This document shows positions 14,647 through 22,485 of a stretch of 64,000 bases of DNA, piece by piece. The notes under the pieces were generated by a model that was not told the origin of the DNA, searched no databases, and was given only the letters and a program-made list of their open reading frames with translations. The stretch spans positions 1,240,001 through 1,304,000 of the forward strand of contig NZ_CP020555.1 of the NCBI RefSeq assembly GCF_002080455.1, read 5' to 3'. Position 1 is the stretch's first letter; each line of letters begins with the position of its first letter. Both the position numbers and the translations under genes were made by a program. The stretch is from Streptomyces sp. Sge12 (GTDB taxonomy: Bacteria; Actinomycetota; Actinomycetes; Streptomycetales; Streptomycetaceae).

Positions 14647-15402
14647 ATGCCCGGGTACCGACTGCACGACCGCACTGCCCTGTTCGGGGCCCTCGTCGTA
14701 CCGCTCCTCGTGGCACTGGCGCTCGTCCCCTTCCGCACGCACCTGTCCACGACGAACGAGGCGCTGGTCCTGGTCGTCGCCGTGGTCCTGATCGCCGCCT
14801 CGGGCACGCGCGTCGCCGCGGCCCTGGCCGCGCTCTCCTCGGCGGCCTGGTTCGGCGTCCTCCTCCTCGCCCGCCCCTACCGGCCGTTCACCCTCGCCGA
14901 CCGGGACGAGATCCAGACGGCCGTCCTGCTGCTTGTCGTCGGGCTGATCGTGTCGCAGTCGGCCGTCCGCGCACGACGGCTGGAGGCGGTCGTGGTCACC
15001 GGCGCCGCGCACCTGTCCAGCCTTCAGGGCACGGCCCGGCTGGCCGAGCGGGGCGGCGCACCGGATGCGGTGGTCGAATTCGTCCGCCGCGAGCTGATCG
15101 GCGTGCTGGGACTGCGCGGCTGCCGCTTCGAGTACGGGACCCTGATCGGGCACCGGCCGCGGCTGGAGCACGACGGCGGCCTGTGGCTGCGCCGGGGCGG
15201 CGAAGTCACCGGGTACGCCGCCTGGCCGGACGGCGAGACCGAGCTGAGGGCCGTCGGAGGCGGGCACTACTACGGCCGTTTCCTCCTCGACCCCTTCCCC
15301 GGCCGCCCGCTGCCGCCCGAGGACGCCCGCTCGGTGGCGGTCGCCCTGGCCGCGCTGGCGGGCGCGGCGCTGGACACGGCCGGAGTGCCCCACCGGGGCT
15401 GA
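14647..15402 (+). CDS. DUF4118 (KdpD-type) membrane protein without kinase domain
   Basis: A 251-residue protein with four hydrophobic helices in residues 10-115 (FGALVVPLLVALALVPF, EALVLVVAVVLIAASG, then two more), matching the DUF4118 four-helix sensor region of KdpD-type histidine kinases. The following soluble part (about 120-250) has no H-box or ATPase motifs, so it is not a kinase itself. GGGAGG lies 6 bases before ATG 14647. It is divergent from the APC permease and convergent with the phosphatase, with only 7 bases between the stops. A sensory or accessory role in ion homeostasis is possible. Confidence 0.75.
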   Translation: MPGYRLHDRTALFGALVVPLLVALALVPFRTHLSTTNEALVLVVAVVLIAASGTRVAAALAALSSAAWFGVLLLARPYRPFTLADRDEIQTAVLLLVVGLIVSQSAVRARRLEAVVVTGAAHLSSLQGTARLAERGGAPDAVVEFVRRELIGVLGLRGCRFEYGTLIGHRPRLEHDGGLWLRRGGEVTGYAAWPDGETELRAVGGGHYYGRFLLDPFPGRPLPPEDARSVAVALAALAGAALDTAGVPHRG

Positions 15403-15409
15403 GTGCGGC

Positions 15410-17476
15410 TCACGGAGCACCGCGGCGGACCCGGGCGAGGATCAGGACCGTGTCGTCGGTGGGCGGTTCGGGCAGCAGGCCGGCGAGGATGCGGTCCGCC
15501 ATGTCCTCCAACGGCTCCGTGCTGTCGCCCAGTTGGGCGCGCAGGGCGTTCAGTCCCACTTCGATGTCCCGACCCCGGGCCTCGATGAGGCCGTCGGTGT
15601 ACAGGGCCAGCGTCGCGTTCTCGGGCAGTTCGATCACGGTGGTCCGGAACGCGCAGCCGCCGACGCCCAGCGGGACCCCGAGGACCTCGTCGACGGTCTG
15701 CACCGTGCCGTCCGGCCGGAGCACCAGGGGCGGGGGGTGGCCGGCGCTGGCCATGGTGGCACGTCCGCTGCGCGGGTCGTAGACGAGGTACAGGCAGGTC
15801 GCGAGCTCGATGCCGACCTCCTGGGCGCACGCGTCGAGTTCGGTGAGCAGGTCGGCGGGCTCGCTGCCGTGCCGGGCCAGGGCCTTGGTGGTGATGCGGA
15901 GGTGGCCCATGGCGGCGGCCGCGGACACCCCGTGGCCCATCACGTCGCCCACGACGAGGGAGACCCGGCCGTCGGGCAGGTTGATCATGTCGTACCAGTC
16001 GCCACCGACCTCGGTGATCCGGCTGCCGGGCACGTACCGGTGGGCGACGTCCACGTACGGGGTGGCCGCCAGCGTCGTGGGCAGCAGGGCCCGCTGGAGG
16101 GTGAGGGCGATGTCCTGGACCCGGCTGTACAGGCGGGCGTTGTCCAGGCAGATCGCGGCGCGCGAGGCGAGCTCTCCGGCGAGGCTGACGTCCTCCTCGC
16201 TGAAGGGCGGACGGGCGGCGGACCGGCCGAACATGGCGATGCCCTGGACGGTGCCCCGGGCGATGAGCGGGGCGACGAGAATGCAGGCCACGCCGCTCTC
16301 ACCCATGATCCTGGTCCGTGACTCGGTGACGACGGTCCGGGCCAGGAACTCCTCGTCCACCACGGCCGAGATGGCGCGGCCGGTGCGCAGCATCTCGTGG
16401 ATGACCGAGCCCGGCGGGTACCGCACCCGCTCCACCCCGCTGACGAGCTCGGTGGCCGGTGCGGGCAGCGTCGTCCCGGAGGCGATCCGGCGGGTGAACA
16501 GCGGTCGCCCCGGGTCGAAGTCCTCGGTCTCGTCCATCCATTCCACGATCTCGACCACGGAGCCGTCGCAGAAGTCCGGCATCGACGCGTCGACGAGCTC
16601 CTGGGCGGTGAGGTTGACGTCCAGGGTGGTCCCGATCCGGGTGGAGGCCCCGTCGAGGAGGGCGAGGCGGCGCCGGCTGGCGGTCGCCTCCAGGATGGCC
16701 CGTTCCCGGTCCGTCACGTCGATCATCAGTCCGCCCACGCCGGAGCTGGTGCCGACCGCCCGGCTCAGGGGGAAGAAGCTGACGGACCGGACCTGGTCGC
16801 GGTCCGGATGCCCGTGCGGGCGCACGCCGACGAGCGTCCCGACGACGGGGGCTCCGCCCCGGGCGACGGCCCGGAGCATGCGCTCGTACTCACCGCCGTC
16901 GGACATGATCATGATTTCGTCCATGCGCCGCCCCAGGTGCGCCTCGATCCCCAGCCCGTCCATGTCGGCGAGCGCCTGGTTGAGGTGGATGTACCGGAGG
17001 TCCTGGTCGATCATGACCAGGCCGATGGGGCAGGTCTCGAAGAGCGCGTCGAGGAAGGCGAGGTTGGTCTTGACCCGGTCGAGCTCGTCGCTGCGGCTCG
17101 ACAGGACCATCACCACCGAGGGGCCGCCGGATCCGGTCACGGAGAAGGACCGGAAGCCGCAGTCGAAGGCCGTGCCGTCGCGGTGCCGGGCCGTCAGCCG
17201 GCCCCGCCAGTAGCCCTGCGTACGGCCCTGTTCCGTCAGCCGGGCGCACGACGGGGACCTGCCGCGGGAGGCGTCGGCGAAGAGGACGGCGCCGGGCCGG
17301 GTGAGGACGGCGCCGGGCTCGTACCCGAAGAGGTCGCGGGCGCCGGGCCCCCAGAAGCAGACGCGGTCGTCTTCGTCGATGCCGAGGACGGCCACGGGCA
17401 CGCGCTCCAGCAGCGACCCCGGCTCGGCATAGATCGGGCCGTGGGTCTCCTCGCCCCCCGGCCGGGCCGCTGGCAC
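15410..17476 (-). CDS. PAS-PAS-GAF-PP2C (SpoIIE-type) serine phosphatase
   Basis: A 688-residue signalling phosphatase. Two PAS-like domains lie near 15-125 and 145-255 (the second includes FETCPIGLVMIDQDLRYIHL), then a GAF domain about 280-430, then a SpoIIE/PP2C domain to the C-terminus. Metal-binding motifs are visible: GGDWYDMI, VGDVMGHG, YTDGLIEARG and TDDTVLIL. Such Streptomyces proteins dephosphorylate anti-sigma antagonists or act in partner-switching networks. No anti-sigma kinase domain is fused here. GTG 17476 is chosen because GGAAGGGGA lies 6 bases upstream; the frame is open 42 codons further but lacks a binding site. Confidence 0.92.
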   Translation of the reverse strand: MPAARPGGEETHGPIYAEPGSLLERVPVAVLGIDEDDRVCFWGPGARDLFGYEPGAVLTRPGAVLFADASRGRSPSCARLTEQGRTQGYWRGRLTARHRDGTAFDCGFRSFSVTGSGGPSVVMVLSSRSDELDRVKTNLAFLDALFETCPIGLVMIDQDLRYIHLNQALADMDGLGIEAHLGRRMDEIMIMSDGGEYERMLRAVARGGAPVVGTLVGVRPHGHPDRDQVRSVSFFPLSRAVGTSSGVGGLMIDVTDRERAILEATASRRRLALLDGASTRIGTTLDVNLTAQELVDASMPDFCDGSVVEIVEWMDETEDFDPGRPLFTRRIASGTTLPAPATELVSGVERVRYPPGSVIHEMLRTGRAISAVVDEEFLARTVVTESRTRIMGESGVACILVAPLIARGTVQGIAMFGRSAARPPFSEEDVSLAGELASRAAICLDNARLYSRVQDIALTLQRALLPTTLAATPYVDVAHRYVPGSRITEVGGDWYDMINLPDGRVSLVVGDVMGHGVSAAAAMGHLRITTKALARHGSEPADLLTELDACAQEVGIELATCLYLVYDPRSGRATMASAGHPPPLVLRPDGTVQTVDEVLGVPLGVGGCAFRTTVIELPENATLALYTDGLIEARGRDIEVGLNALRAQLGDSTEPLEDMADRILAGLLPEPPTDDTVLILARVRRGAP

Positions 17477-17663
17477 GAGACGTCCCCTTCCGCAGGCCGT
17501 TCCCTCCACATCATGACGCCGACACCCCCGTTCTCGCGCGGCAGGAGCGGAGCTGCCCGGCCTCCCGCCCGGTCCGGGAAGCCCCCGGAACACCGGTGAC
17601 ACGGCCGTCTCCGGGGTGGAGAATCGGACGGACTGTCGTGGGGCCGAGGGGGCGGGGGCGCTG

Positions 17664-19193
17664 ATGGGTCGGGCATTGCGCGTGGGGTTCGTGGTTCTGC
17701 TGGTGGGGTTCGGGCTCTGGTACGCCTCGTACTACACCACGATCGCGGTCTGGGAGCTGCGGAAGCTGTTCGCCTGGTTCGCCGTGCCCCTGCTGGCGGT
17801 GGCCGGAACCGCGCTGGGCTGGCTGGTGGTGGCGCTGCTGCGGCGGCGTGCCGGGCGCGGCTCGGGCACCGGGGACGCGGGGGTCGTCCTCGGGTGCCTG
17901 GGTGCTGTCGTCGGGCTGGTGCTCACCGTCGGCTGGCTCGTCTACGGCTCGTACCTCCAGGACCGTGCGTACATGGCCACGGCGCAGGTCGTGACCGACC
18001 CGGTGCCCGCCCTGACGGCCCGGGTGCCGTACGTGGCCGGCAAGGCGCAGGCCGCCCCGCACCTGGGCGACGTCACCGGCGAGATCTCCGACATCACCTA
18101 CCTGCCCGACTCGGATCGGTTCGCCACCCTGGTGGAGCGGCGGGGCTGGCTGGCCGGGTACGAGGTGGGCCTCGTCCAGGACGTGCCCCTCGGCGGCGAG
18201 AGCCGCAGCCAGGAGCGCTGCGCGTTCGACGTGTCGGTGGCGGACGCGCGGATCAGCGGCTGGTTCACCCACAACCTCGGCAGGAAGATCTCGGCCCAGA
18301 AGCGCTGGGTCCGGTTCGAGGCCGACGACGCGTACGTGACCTGCTCGGCCGGCACGCCCGTCGTCGTCGTCCCGCTCAAGCGGCAGACCGGGCTGCTCGT
18401 CGTCACCGAGCGCCCCGCCGGGGTCGCGCTCTACGACGGGCGGACCGGGAAGCTCACCGTCACCACCGACACCTCCGCCGTTCCCGGCCCCTCCTATCCG
18501 ATCAGCCTCGCGGCCCGTCAGCGGGAGGGCACGGCCGCGGTCGGCGGCTTCAGCGACTGGTGGTTCGAGCGCAACGGCTGGGACGCCTCCGAGGACGGCG
18601 CCAACGAGGGCAACGAGTCCGAGTTCACCCTCCGGTACCGCGAAGAGGCCGGGCGCAGTGCGTACGTCACCCCGCTCACGCCGCAGGGCGAGGCCAGCTC
18701 GGTCGTCGCAGTCTCGACGATTCCCACCCGCCACCGGGGCGGGGGGCTCGCCCCGATGACCGTCCACCGCCTGGATCCGGCGTGGTCGTCCCCGAAGGCT
18801 CTGGTCGCCCTGATCAAGGCCGAGTACCGGGACGTCTGCTGCTACAACGACGACGAGGTGTTCGAAGTGGTCCCCACCGGGGGCGGAACGTGGACGGCCA
18901 CCGTCGGCAGCGAGCAGAACGTCCGCTACCGGGTGGAGGGCAGGGGCCAGGTCGGCGGCCGTGAGGCGACCTGTCTGAAGGCGGCCGACGGGGCGCTCAT
19001 CCGGTGTGCGTTCGCAGCGCCCGGCTCACCGGAGGAAGCGGAGCTCAAACGCCGTGAACAGGAGAAACAGCAGCAGGCGGGCGCGAAGAACCCGGGGGAT
19101 CCCGGTGACCTGAAGGCCTATACGAACGAGCAACTGGCCGAGCTCCAGCGCCGTATGACCGAGGAGATCGGCCGCCGCCTGAAGGCCGGCTGA
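17664..19193 (+). CDS. Membrane-anchored protein of unknown function
   Basis: I do not recognise a family. The 509-residue product has three hydrophobic helices (about 6-26, 35-60, 73-98) and then about 380 soluble residues, probably outside the cell. The C-terminus is charged and Glu/Lys/Gln-rich (KRREQEKQQQ, then LAELQRRMTEEIGRRL) and could form a short coiled coil. Cysteines occur near CCYN and in GGREATCL and LIRCAF. ATG 17664 follows a G-rich stretch; GTG 17616 in the same frame is an alternative. It is divergent from the phosphatase. Confidence 0.72.
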   Translation: MGRALRVGFVVLLVGFGLWYASYYTTIAVWELRKLFAWFAVPLLAVAGTALGWLVVALLRRRAGRGSGTGDAGVVLGCLGAVVGLVLTVGWLVYGSYLQDRAYMATAQVVTDPVPALTARVPYVAGKAQAAPHLGDVTGEISDITYLPDSDRFATLVERRGWLAGYEVGLVQDVPLGGESRSQERCAFDVSVADARISGWFTHNLGRKISAQKRWVRFEADDAYVTCSAGTPVVVVPLKRQTGLLVVTERPAGVALYDGRTGKLTVTTDTSAVPGPSYPISLAARQREGTAAVGGFSDWWFERNGWDASEDGANEGNESEFTLRYREEAGRSAYVTPLTPQGEASSVVAVSTIPTRHRGGGLAPMTVHRLDPAWSSPKALVALIKAEYRDVCCYNDDEVFEVVPTGGGTWTATVGSEQNVRYRVEGRGQVGGREATCLKAADGALIRCAFAAPGSPEEAELKRREQEKQQQAGAKNPGDPGDLKAYTNEQLAELQRRMTEEIGRRLKAG

Positions 19194-19615
19194 CCGGGAT
19201 CCGCAGCGCGCGACCCAGGACGGCATCAGCGAGACGAAGGAAGCGAATCCCCTCGCAGATGCGTACCTGAGGGGCAGGTCTGCCTCTTGGATGATCCACC
19301 GTGCAGAATCGGTCCGGGGTGGCCGGATTCCGTGCCCGGAACCAGGAGCCGCCCCGGGCCGGTTCCTGGTTGACTGGCCGTGGCCACCACCCTCCGGACC
19401 GCTTGGCGGCTCTCGTGGTCGTGGAGGGGCCTGGTGCAGGAAGCCCCTGCGCGCCGATCGCGGTGTTCGGCGCGCAGGGCTTCGCCGGCCCGGCCGCGCT
19501 CCATCGTGGCGGGGCGCGGGCCCCCGTTTTCGACACCCCGGCACCTGCCCGGCCCACCGGACTCCCGCATGATCGATGCTCTGCACCGAACCTTCGACCA
19601 CGGGAGTCCAGTCCT
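19194..19615. other. 422-bp non-coding region with hairpins
   Basis: No convincing gene is present. Three inverted repeats stand out: AACCAGGA (19340-19347) / TCCTGGTT (19364-19371); a strong stem at 19440-19483; and GGACTCCCG (19559-19567) / CGGGAGTCC (19601-19609). The last one includes the GGGAG that would serve as ribosome binding site for the acetyltransferase gene. The region could be a structured leader, a terminator plus promoter, or a small RNA locus. Confidence 0.5.
19440..19483 (+). terminator. Strong hairpin, possible terminator or structured RNA
   Basis: The left arm 19440-19457 and right arm 19467-19483 pair over 17 bp with a single bulged C, around a 9-base loop (TCGCGGTGT). 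The core pairing is CTGCGCGCCGA with TCGGCGCGCAG. No T-run follows, as is usual for Streptomyces terminators. It lies about 246 bases past the stop of the upstream membrane-protein gene, which is far for a simple terminator. Confidence 0.45.
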
Positions 19616-20080
19616 ATGTCCGACATCAGCGTGCGTTCCGTGCGGGCCGGGGATTTCGCGCAGTGGCGCGCCCTCTACCGCGGCTACGCCGACTTCTACC
19701 GGGTCGAGCAGACCGAGGAGGCGGCCGCCACCGTGTGGTCGTGGGTGACCGACCCCGGGCACGAGGTCGAGGCCCTGGTGGCCGAGGACGCCGAGGGCCG
19801 GCTGCTGGGCCTCGCCCACTACCGTCCGTTCGCGCGCCCCCTCTCCGCGACGGTCGGCTGCTTCCTCGACGACCTGTTCGTGGCACCCGAGCACCGCGGC
19901 TCGGGCGCCGCCGACCTGCTGCTCGGCGCCCTGCGCGCGCTCGCGGCCGAGCGCGGCTGGAGCGTGGTCCGCTGGATCACGGCCGACGACAACCACCGGG
20001 CGCGGGCCAAGTACGACCAGGTGGCCACGCGGACCATGTGGGTCACCTACGACATGGCTCCCCCGAGCCCTGAGTCCTGA
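19616..20080 (+). CDS. GNAT-family N-acetyltransferase
   Basis: A 154-residue single-domain GNAT enzyme that transfers an acyl group from acyl-CoA. The core beta4 to alpha3 signature is visible as LDDLFVAPEHRGSGAADLLL (about 84-103), with the R/Q-x-x-G-x-G/A pyrophosphate loop as HRGSGA. It ends in a typical NHRARAKYDQVA segment with a conserved Tyr. The substrate is unknown. The GGGAG before ATG 19616 lies inside an inverted repeat. The last codons run into a tandem GAGTCC repeat. Confidence 0.9.
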   Translation: MSDISVRSVRAGDFAQWRALYRGYADFYRVEQTEEAAATVWSWVTDPGHEVEALVAEDAEGRLLGLAHYRPFARPLSATVGCFLDDLFVAPEHRGSGAADLLLGALRALAAERGWSVVRWITADDNHRARAKYDQVATRTMWVTYDMAPPSPES

Positions 20081-20128
20081 GCCCCTGAGTCCTGAGTCCT
20101 GCCCCCCGAGTCCTGACCCCCTGAGTCC
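20072..20128 (+). repeat. Degenerate tandem GAGTCC repeat
   Basis: Five copies of GAGTCC occur at 20072, 20087, 20094, 20108 and 20123, most inside a CTGAGTCCTGA unit. The array starts in the last codons of the acetyltransferase and fills the gap to the convergent anti-sigma gene. It looks like slippage expansion. Confidence 0.7.
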
Positions 20129-20161
20129 GCACCCGCGCCGCCCCGTCCGCCGCTGCCGTGG

Positions 20162-20914
20162 TCAGGCCGGGAGGTCCAGCAGGAGGAGGGGGGCCGTGGT
20201 GGGCCGGGTGGATCCGCCGGTGGGTTCGAGGGTGAGGCCGACCGCGCCGGCGTCCGCGGCGTCGCCGTCGAGGAGGACGGTGCCGTCCTGGTGGAGGAGT
20301 CCGGCCGGGCGCATGGTTCCGTCCTGGTCCAGCCAGAGCTGGTAGGTGGTACCGGGGACGGGCGCCGGCAGGCCGCTGGCGTAGAAGAGGGCCTGCTTGC
20401 GCAGGGCCGAGGTGACGATGGCGGTGGAGGCCCCGTTGCTGGTCCGGCCGTACGTCGCGCGGGCGTCGGGGGCGGCCAGGACCGCGCCGACGGTGTCGAG
20501 GCGCTGCTCGATCTGCCGGGCCTGCAGCTCGTAGCGGTGGCCCTCCTGGCTCTGCCAGGCGGCCAGGCCGGCGAACAGCACGGCGGTGGCCAGGCTCGCG
20601 GCCACGACGAGGCGCGCGGCCCTGCGGCGCAGCGCCCCGCGCGTCCGGACCGGGACCCGGGCCACGGGGCTGCGGGGCGGGAGCTGGCGGACGCTCTCGA
20701 TGGCCGCCAGGGTCCGCTGCCGCATGCCGGCGGGCGGCGGGCGGCTCACGGCGGCGGCGAGACGCGCGGCGGTGGCCCGGAACTCGGCCACTTCCCGGCT
20801 GCACTCCTCGCACTGCTCGAGGTGGGCGGCGAATTCCTCGCGTTCACCGGCCTCCAGGGCGTCCAGCGCGTAGGCCGCGGCGAGGGCGTGGAGGTCGGGC
20901 CGACGCCGGTTCAT
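20162..20914 (-). CDS. RskA-type anti-sigma factor with zinc-finger-like N-terminus
   Basis: A 250-residue single-pass membrane protein. The cytosolic N-terminus holds the ZAS-like motif H-x3-C-x2-C (HLEQCEEC, about 31-38) in an alpha-helical anti-sigma domain. One membrane helix follows (LVVAASLATAVLFAGLAAW), then an outer RskA domain with a W/Q-rich core (TTYQLWLDQDGTMRPAGLL). It should hold the co-encoded sigma factor inactive until outside signalling triggers its release. Its ATG overlaps the sigma stop codon (ATGA), the usual arrangement for SigK/RskA pairs. Confidence 0.92.
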   Translation of the reverse strand: MNRRRPDLHALAAAYALDALEAGEREEFAAHLEQCEECSREVAEFRATAARLAAAVSRPPPAGMRQRTLAAIESVRQLPPRSPVARVPVRTRGALRRRAARLVVAASLATAVLFAGLAAWQSQEGHRYELQARQIEQRLDTVGAVLAAPDARATYGRTSNGASTAIVTSALRKQALFYASGLPAPVPGTTYQLWLDQDGTMRPAGLLHQDGTVLLDGDAADAGAVGLTLEPTGGSTRPTTAPLLLLDLPA

Positions 20915-21549
20915 AGGTTCACCCCCATGCAGTCGCGGAGCCGGATCAGTCCGTCCCGCATGCGTGTCTTGATGGTGGGGACCGGGGTGTGCAGGACCTC
21001 GGCGACCTCGCGGTAGGTCAGGCCCCGGTAGTAGGCCAGGGTCACCGCCTGGCGCTGGAGTTCGGTGAGACCGCTCAGGCAGCGGCGGACCTGTTCGCCG
21101 TCCAGGCGGGTCTCGACCTGCTCGGCGACCTCGTCGAACGGCGTGTGGTGCTCGTGGGCGGCCCGGGTGCACTCCCGGTCGGTGGAGGCCTGGGCGGAGC
21201 GGACCCGGTCCACGGCCCGCCGGTGGGCGATGGTCGCCGCCCAGGTGGTGACGCTGCCGGAGTCGGGCCGGTAGCGGGCGGCCTGCCGCCACAGGTCGAT
21301 CATGACCTCCTGGGCGACCTCCTCGGACTGGGCCCGGTCCCGTACGACGGCGACCACGATTCCGAGGACGAGGGGTGCGAGGGCCTCGTACAGGGCGGAG
21401 AACGCCTGGGTGTCGCCCCGGGCCACCTGCCGCATGGCCTCGGACAGTTCGGCGGGGCCGGTGCGACGGCTCTCCTCATCGCGCCGGGATCGGACGGGGT
21501 TCCGGGGAGAAGGCCCCGGAACCCCGCGGTGCCCGTTCGTCGCTACCAC
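20911..21549 (-). CDS. ECF sigma factor, SigK-like
   Basis: An ECF sigma factor with region 2 (FSALYEALAPLVLGIVVAVVRDRAQSEEVAQEV, then WAATIAHRRAVDRVRSAQA) and region 4 (LTELQRQAVTLAYYRGLTYREVAEVLHTPVPTIKTRMRDGLIRLRDCM). It is translationally coupled to the RskA-type anti-sigma. The start is uncertain. I give GTG 21549, which yields 212 residues and a typical basic lead-in (SRRDEESRRTGPAELSEAM). That start overlaps the upstream gene and the frame crosses a strong hairpin. ATG 21435 is the only in-frame alternative below the hairpin, but it lacks a proper binding site and would trim region 2. Confidence 0.9.
   Translation of the reverse strand: MVATNGHRGVPGPSPRNPVRSRRDEESRRTGPAELSEAMRQVARGDTQAFSALYEALAPLVLGIVVAVVRDRAQSEEVAQEVMIDLWRQAARYRPDSGSVTTWAATIAHRRAVDRVRSAQASTDRECTRAAHEHHTPFDEVAEQVETRLDGEQVRRCLSGLTELQRQAVTLAYYRGLTYREVAEVLHTPVPTIKTRMRDGLIRLRDCMGVNL
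21495..21526 (-). terminator. Perfect 13-bp hairpin, probable terminator of the Trp-rich gene
   Basis: CGGGGTTCCGGGG (21495-21507) pairs perfectly with CCCCGGAACCCCG (21514-21526) around a 6-base loop. It begins 16 bases after the stop of the upstream secreted-protein gene, a normal terminator distance. It also falls inside the frame of the sigma factor if that gene starts at 21549, so read-through could be limited. Confidence 0.65.
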
Positions 21550-21893
21550 CTGCTGTGGCAGTTCCAGTGGCCCGAAACCCAGTGGTTCTTCTCGTAGCCC
21601 CTGCCCCACCAGCCGTCGTGCCAGTTGCCGTGGTTCCACTTCGACTCCCAGTGGCCCTTCACCCAGGTGCACCGGTCATGGCGGTCCCACCGGTCCCATC
21701 GGTCCCAGCGGTTCTGGCGATGGTCGCGGTCGCGGTCCCGGTCGTGGTCACCGGTGAGCGTCGAACTCACCGCGGTGGAAGCCGCCGGTGCGGCGTTCGC
21801 GGTGCCGGAGAGGCCCAGCAGCGACCCACCGGCCAGGAGCCCGGCCGACGCGGCCCCGACGATCAGACGCCGGGCGGTCAGTGAACCGGTCAT
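21543..21893 (-). CDS. Small secreted Trp/Asp/His-rich protein
   Basis: A 116-residue protein with a clear signal peptide (RRLIVGAASAGLLAGGSLLGL, cleavage after ANA). The mature part is very unusual: alternating DRDRDRDH, then the tandem triplet RWD-RWD-RWD-RHD, then a Trp/His/Gly-rich half (WVKGHWESKWNHGNWHDGWWGRGY) with two Cys. The DNA shows matching 9-base repeats near 21682-21708. I know no function. Metal or surface binding is possible, given the many His, Asp and Trp residues. AAGGAGG precedes ATG 21893. It lies upstream of the sigma/anti-sigma pair on the same strand. Confidence 0.82.
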   Translation of the reverse strand: MTGSLTARRLIVGAASAGLLAGGSLLGLSGTANAAPAASTAVSSTLTGDHDRDRDRDHRQNRWDRWDRWDRHDRCTWVKGHWESKWNHGNWHDGWWGRGYEKNHWVSGHWNCHSRW

Positions 21894-22059
21894 CGCACTC
21901 ACCTCCTTCCTTCCCTCGGGCGGTCGGTTCGGCGGCCCCTTCTGCCTCAGGGGCCTCATGAGGGATTCGCCACCGACGGGGCGAGGGATTGGAAAAACCT
22001 CATATCACCATAAAACGCCTCACCGTCACTGTCGGCCCGGCACCGCCTATGCTGCGGAC

Positions 22060-22458
22060 GTGCCGTCGTACTCCCTGGGGCAGGCCGCCCGAGTCCTGCG
22101 CGTGAGTCCCGAGACCGTCCGCCGATGGACCGAGACGGGCCGGTTGCCCGCCCACCGCGCCCCGGACGGGTCGCGGGCCGTGGACGGCGCGGCCCTGGCC
22201 GCCTTCGCCAAGGAGCGGGCGATCGGGCCGCATCCGTTGCCGGCGGGCGCCGTCGTGACCTCCGTACGGAACTCCTTCGCCGGGATCGTCACCGCCGTAC
22301 GGCTCGACGACGTGGCGACCCAGGTGGAGATCCAGTCCGGTCCGCACCGTGTGGTGTCCCTGGTGACCCGGGAGTCGGTCGAGGAACTCGGCATCACGGT
22401 CGGGTCGACCCTGACGGCTCGCGTGAAGTCCACCGAGGTCCACATCGAACTGCCGTAG
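22060..22458 (+). CDS. HTH (MerR/Xre-type) - TOBE molybdate-binding regulator
   Basis: A 132-residue two-domain protein. Residues 1-55 form a MerR/excisionase-like helix-turn-helix (SLGQAARVLRVSPETVRRWTETGRLPAHRAPDG). Residues 68-131 form a Mop/TOBE domain (SVRNSFAGIV, then VSLVTRESVEELGITVGSTLTARVKSTEVHI), the molybdate-binding fold of molbindins and ModE. Such proteins are thought to sense molybdate and regulate molybdenum genes. The start GTG 22060 lies 6 bases after a TATGCT -10-like box, so the message is probably leaderless. It lies at the head of a molybdoenzyme gene group. Confidence 0.88.
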   Translation: MPSYSLGQAARVLRVSPETVRRWTETGRLPAHRAPDGSRAVDGAALAAFAKERAIGPHPLPAGAVVTSVRNSFAGIVTAVRLDDVATQVEIQSGPHRVVSLVTRESVEELGITVGSTLTARVKSTEVHIELP

Positions 22459-22485
22459 CGGCGTGCCCATCGCACCCGGTCAGCG

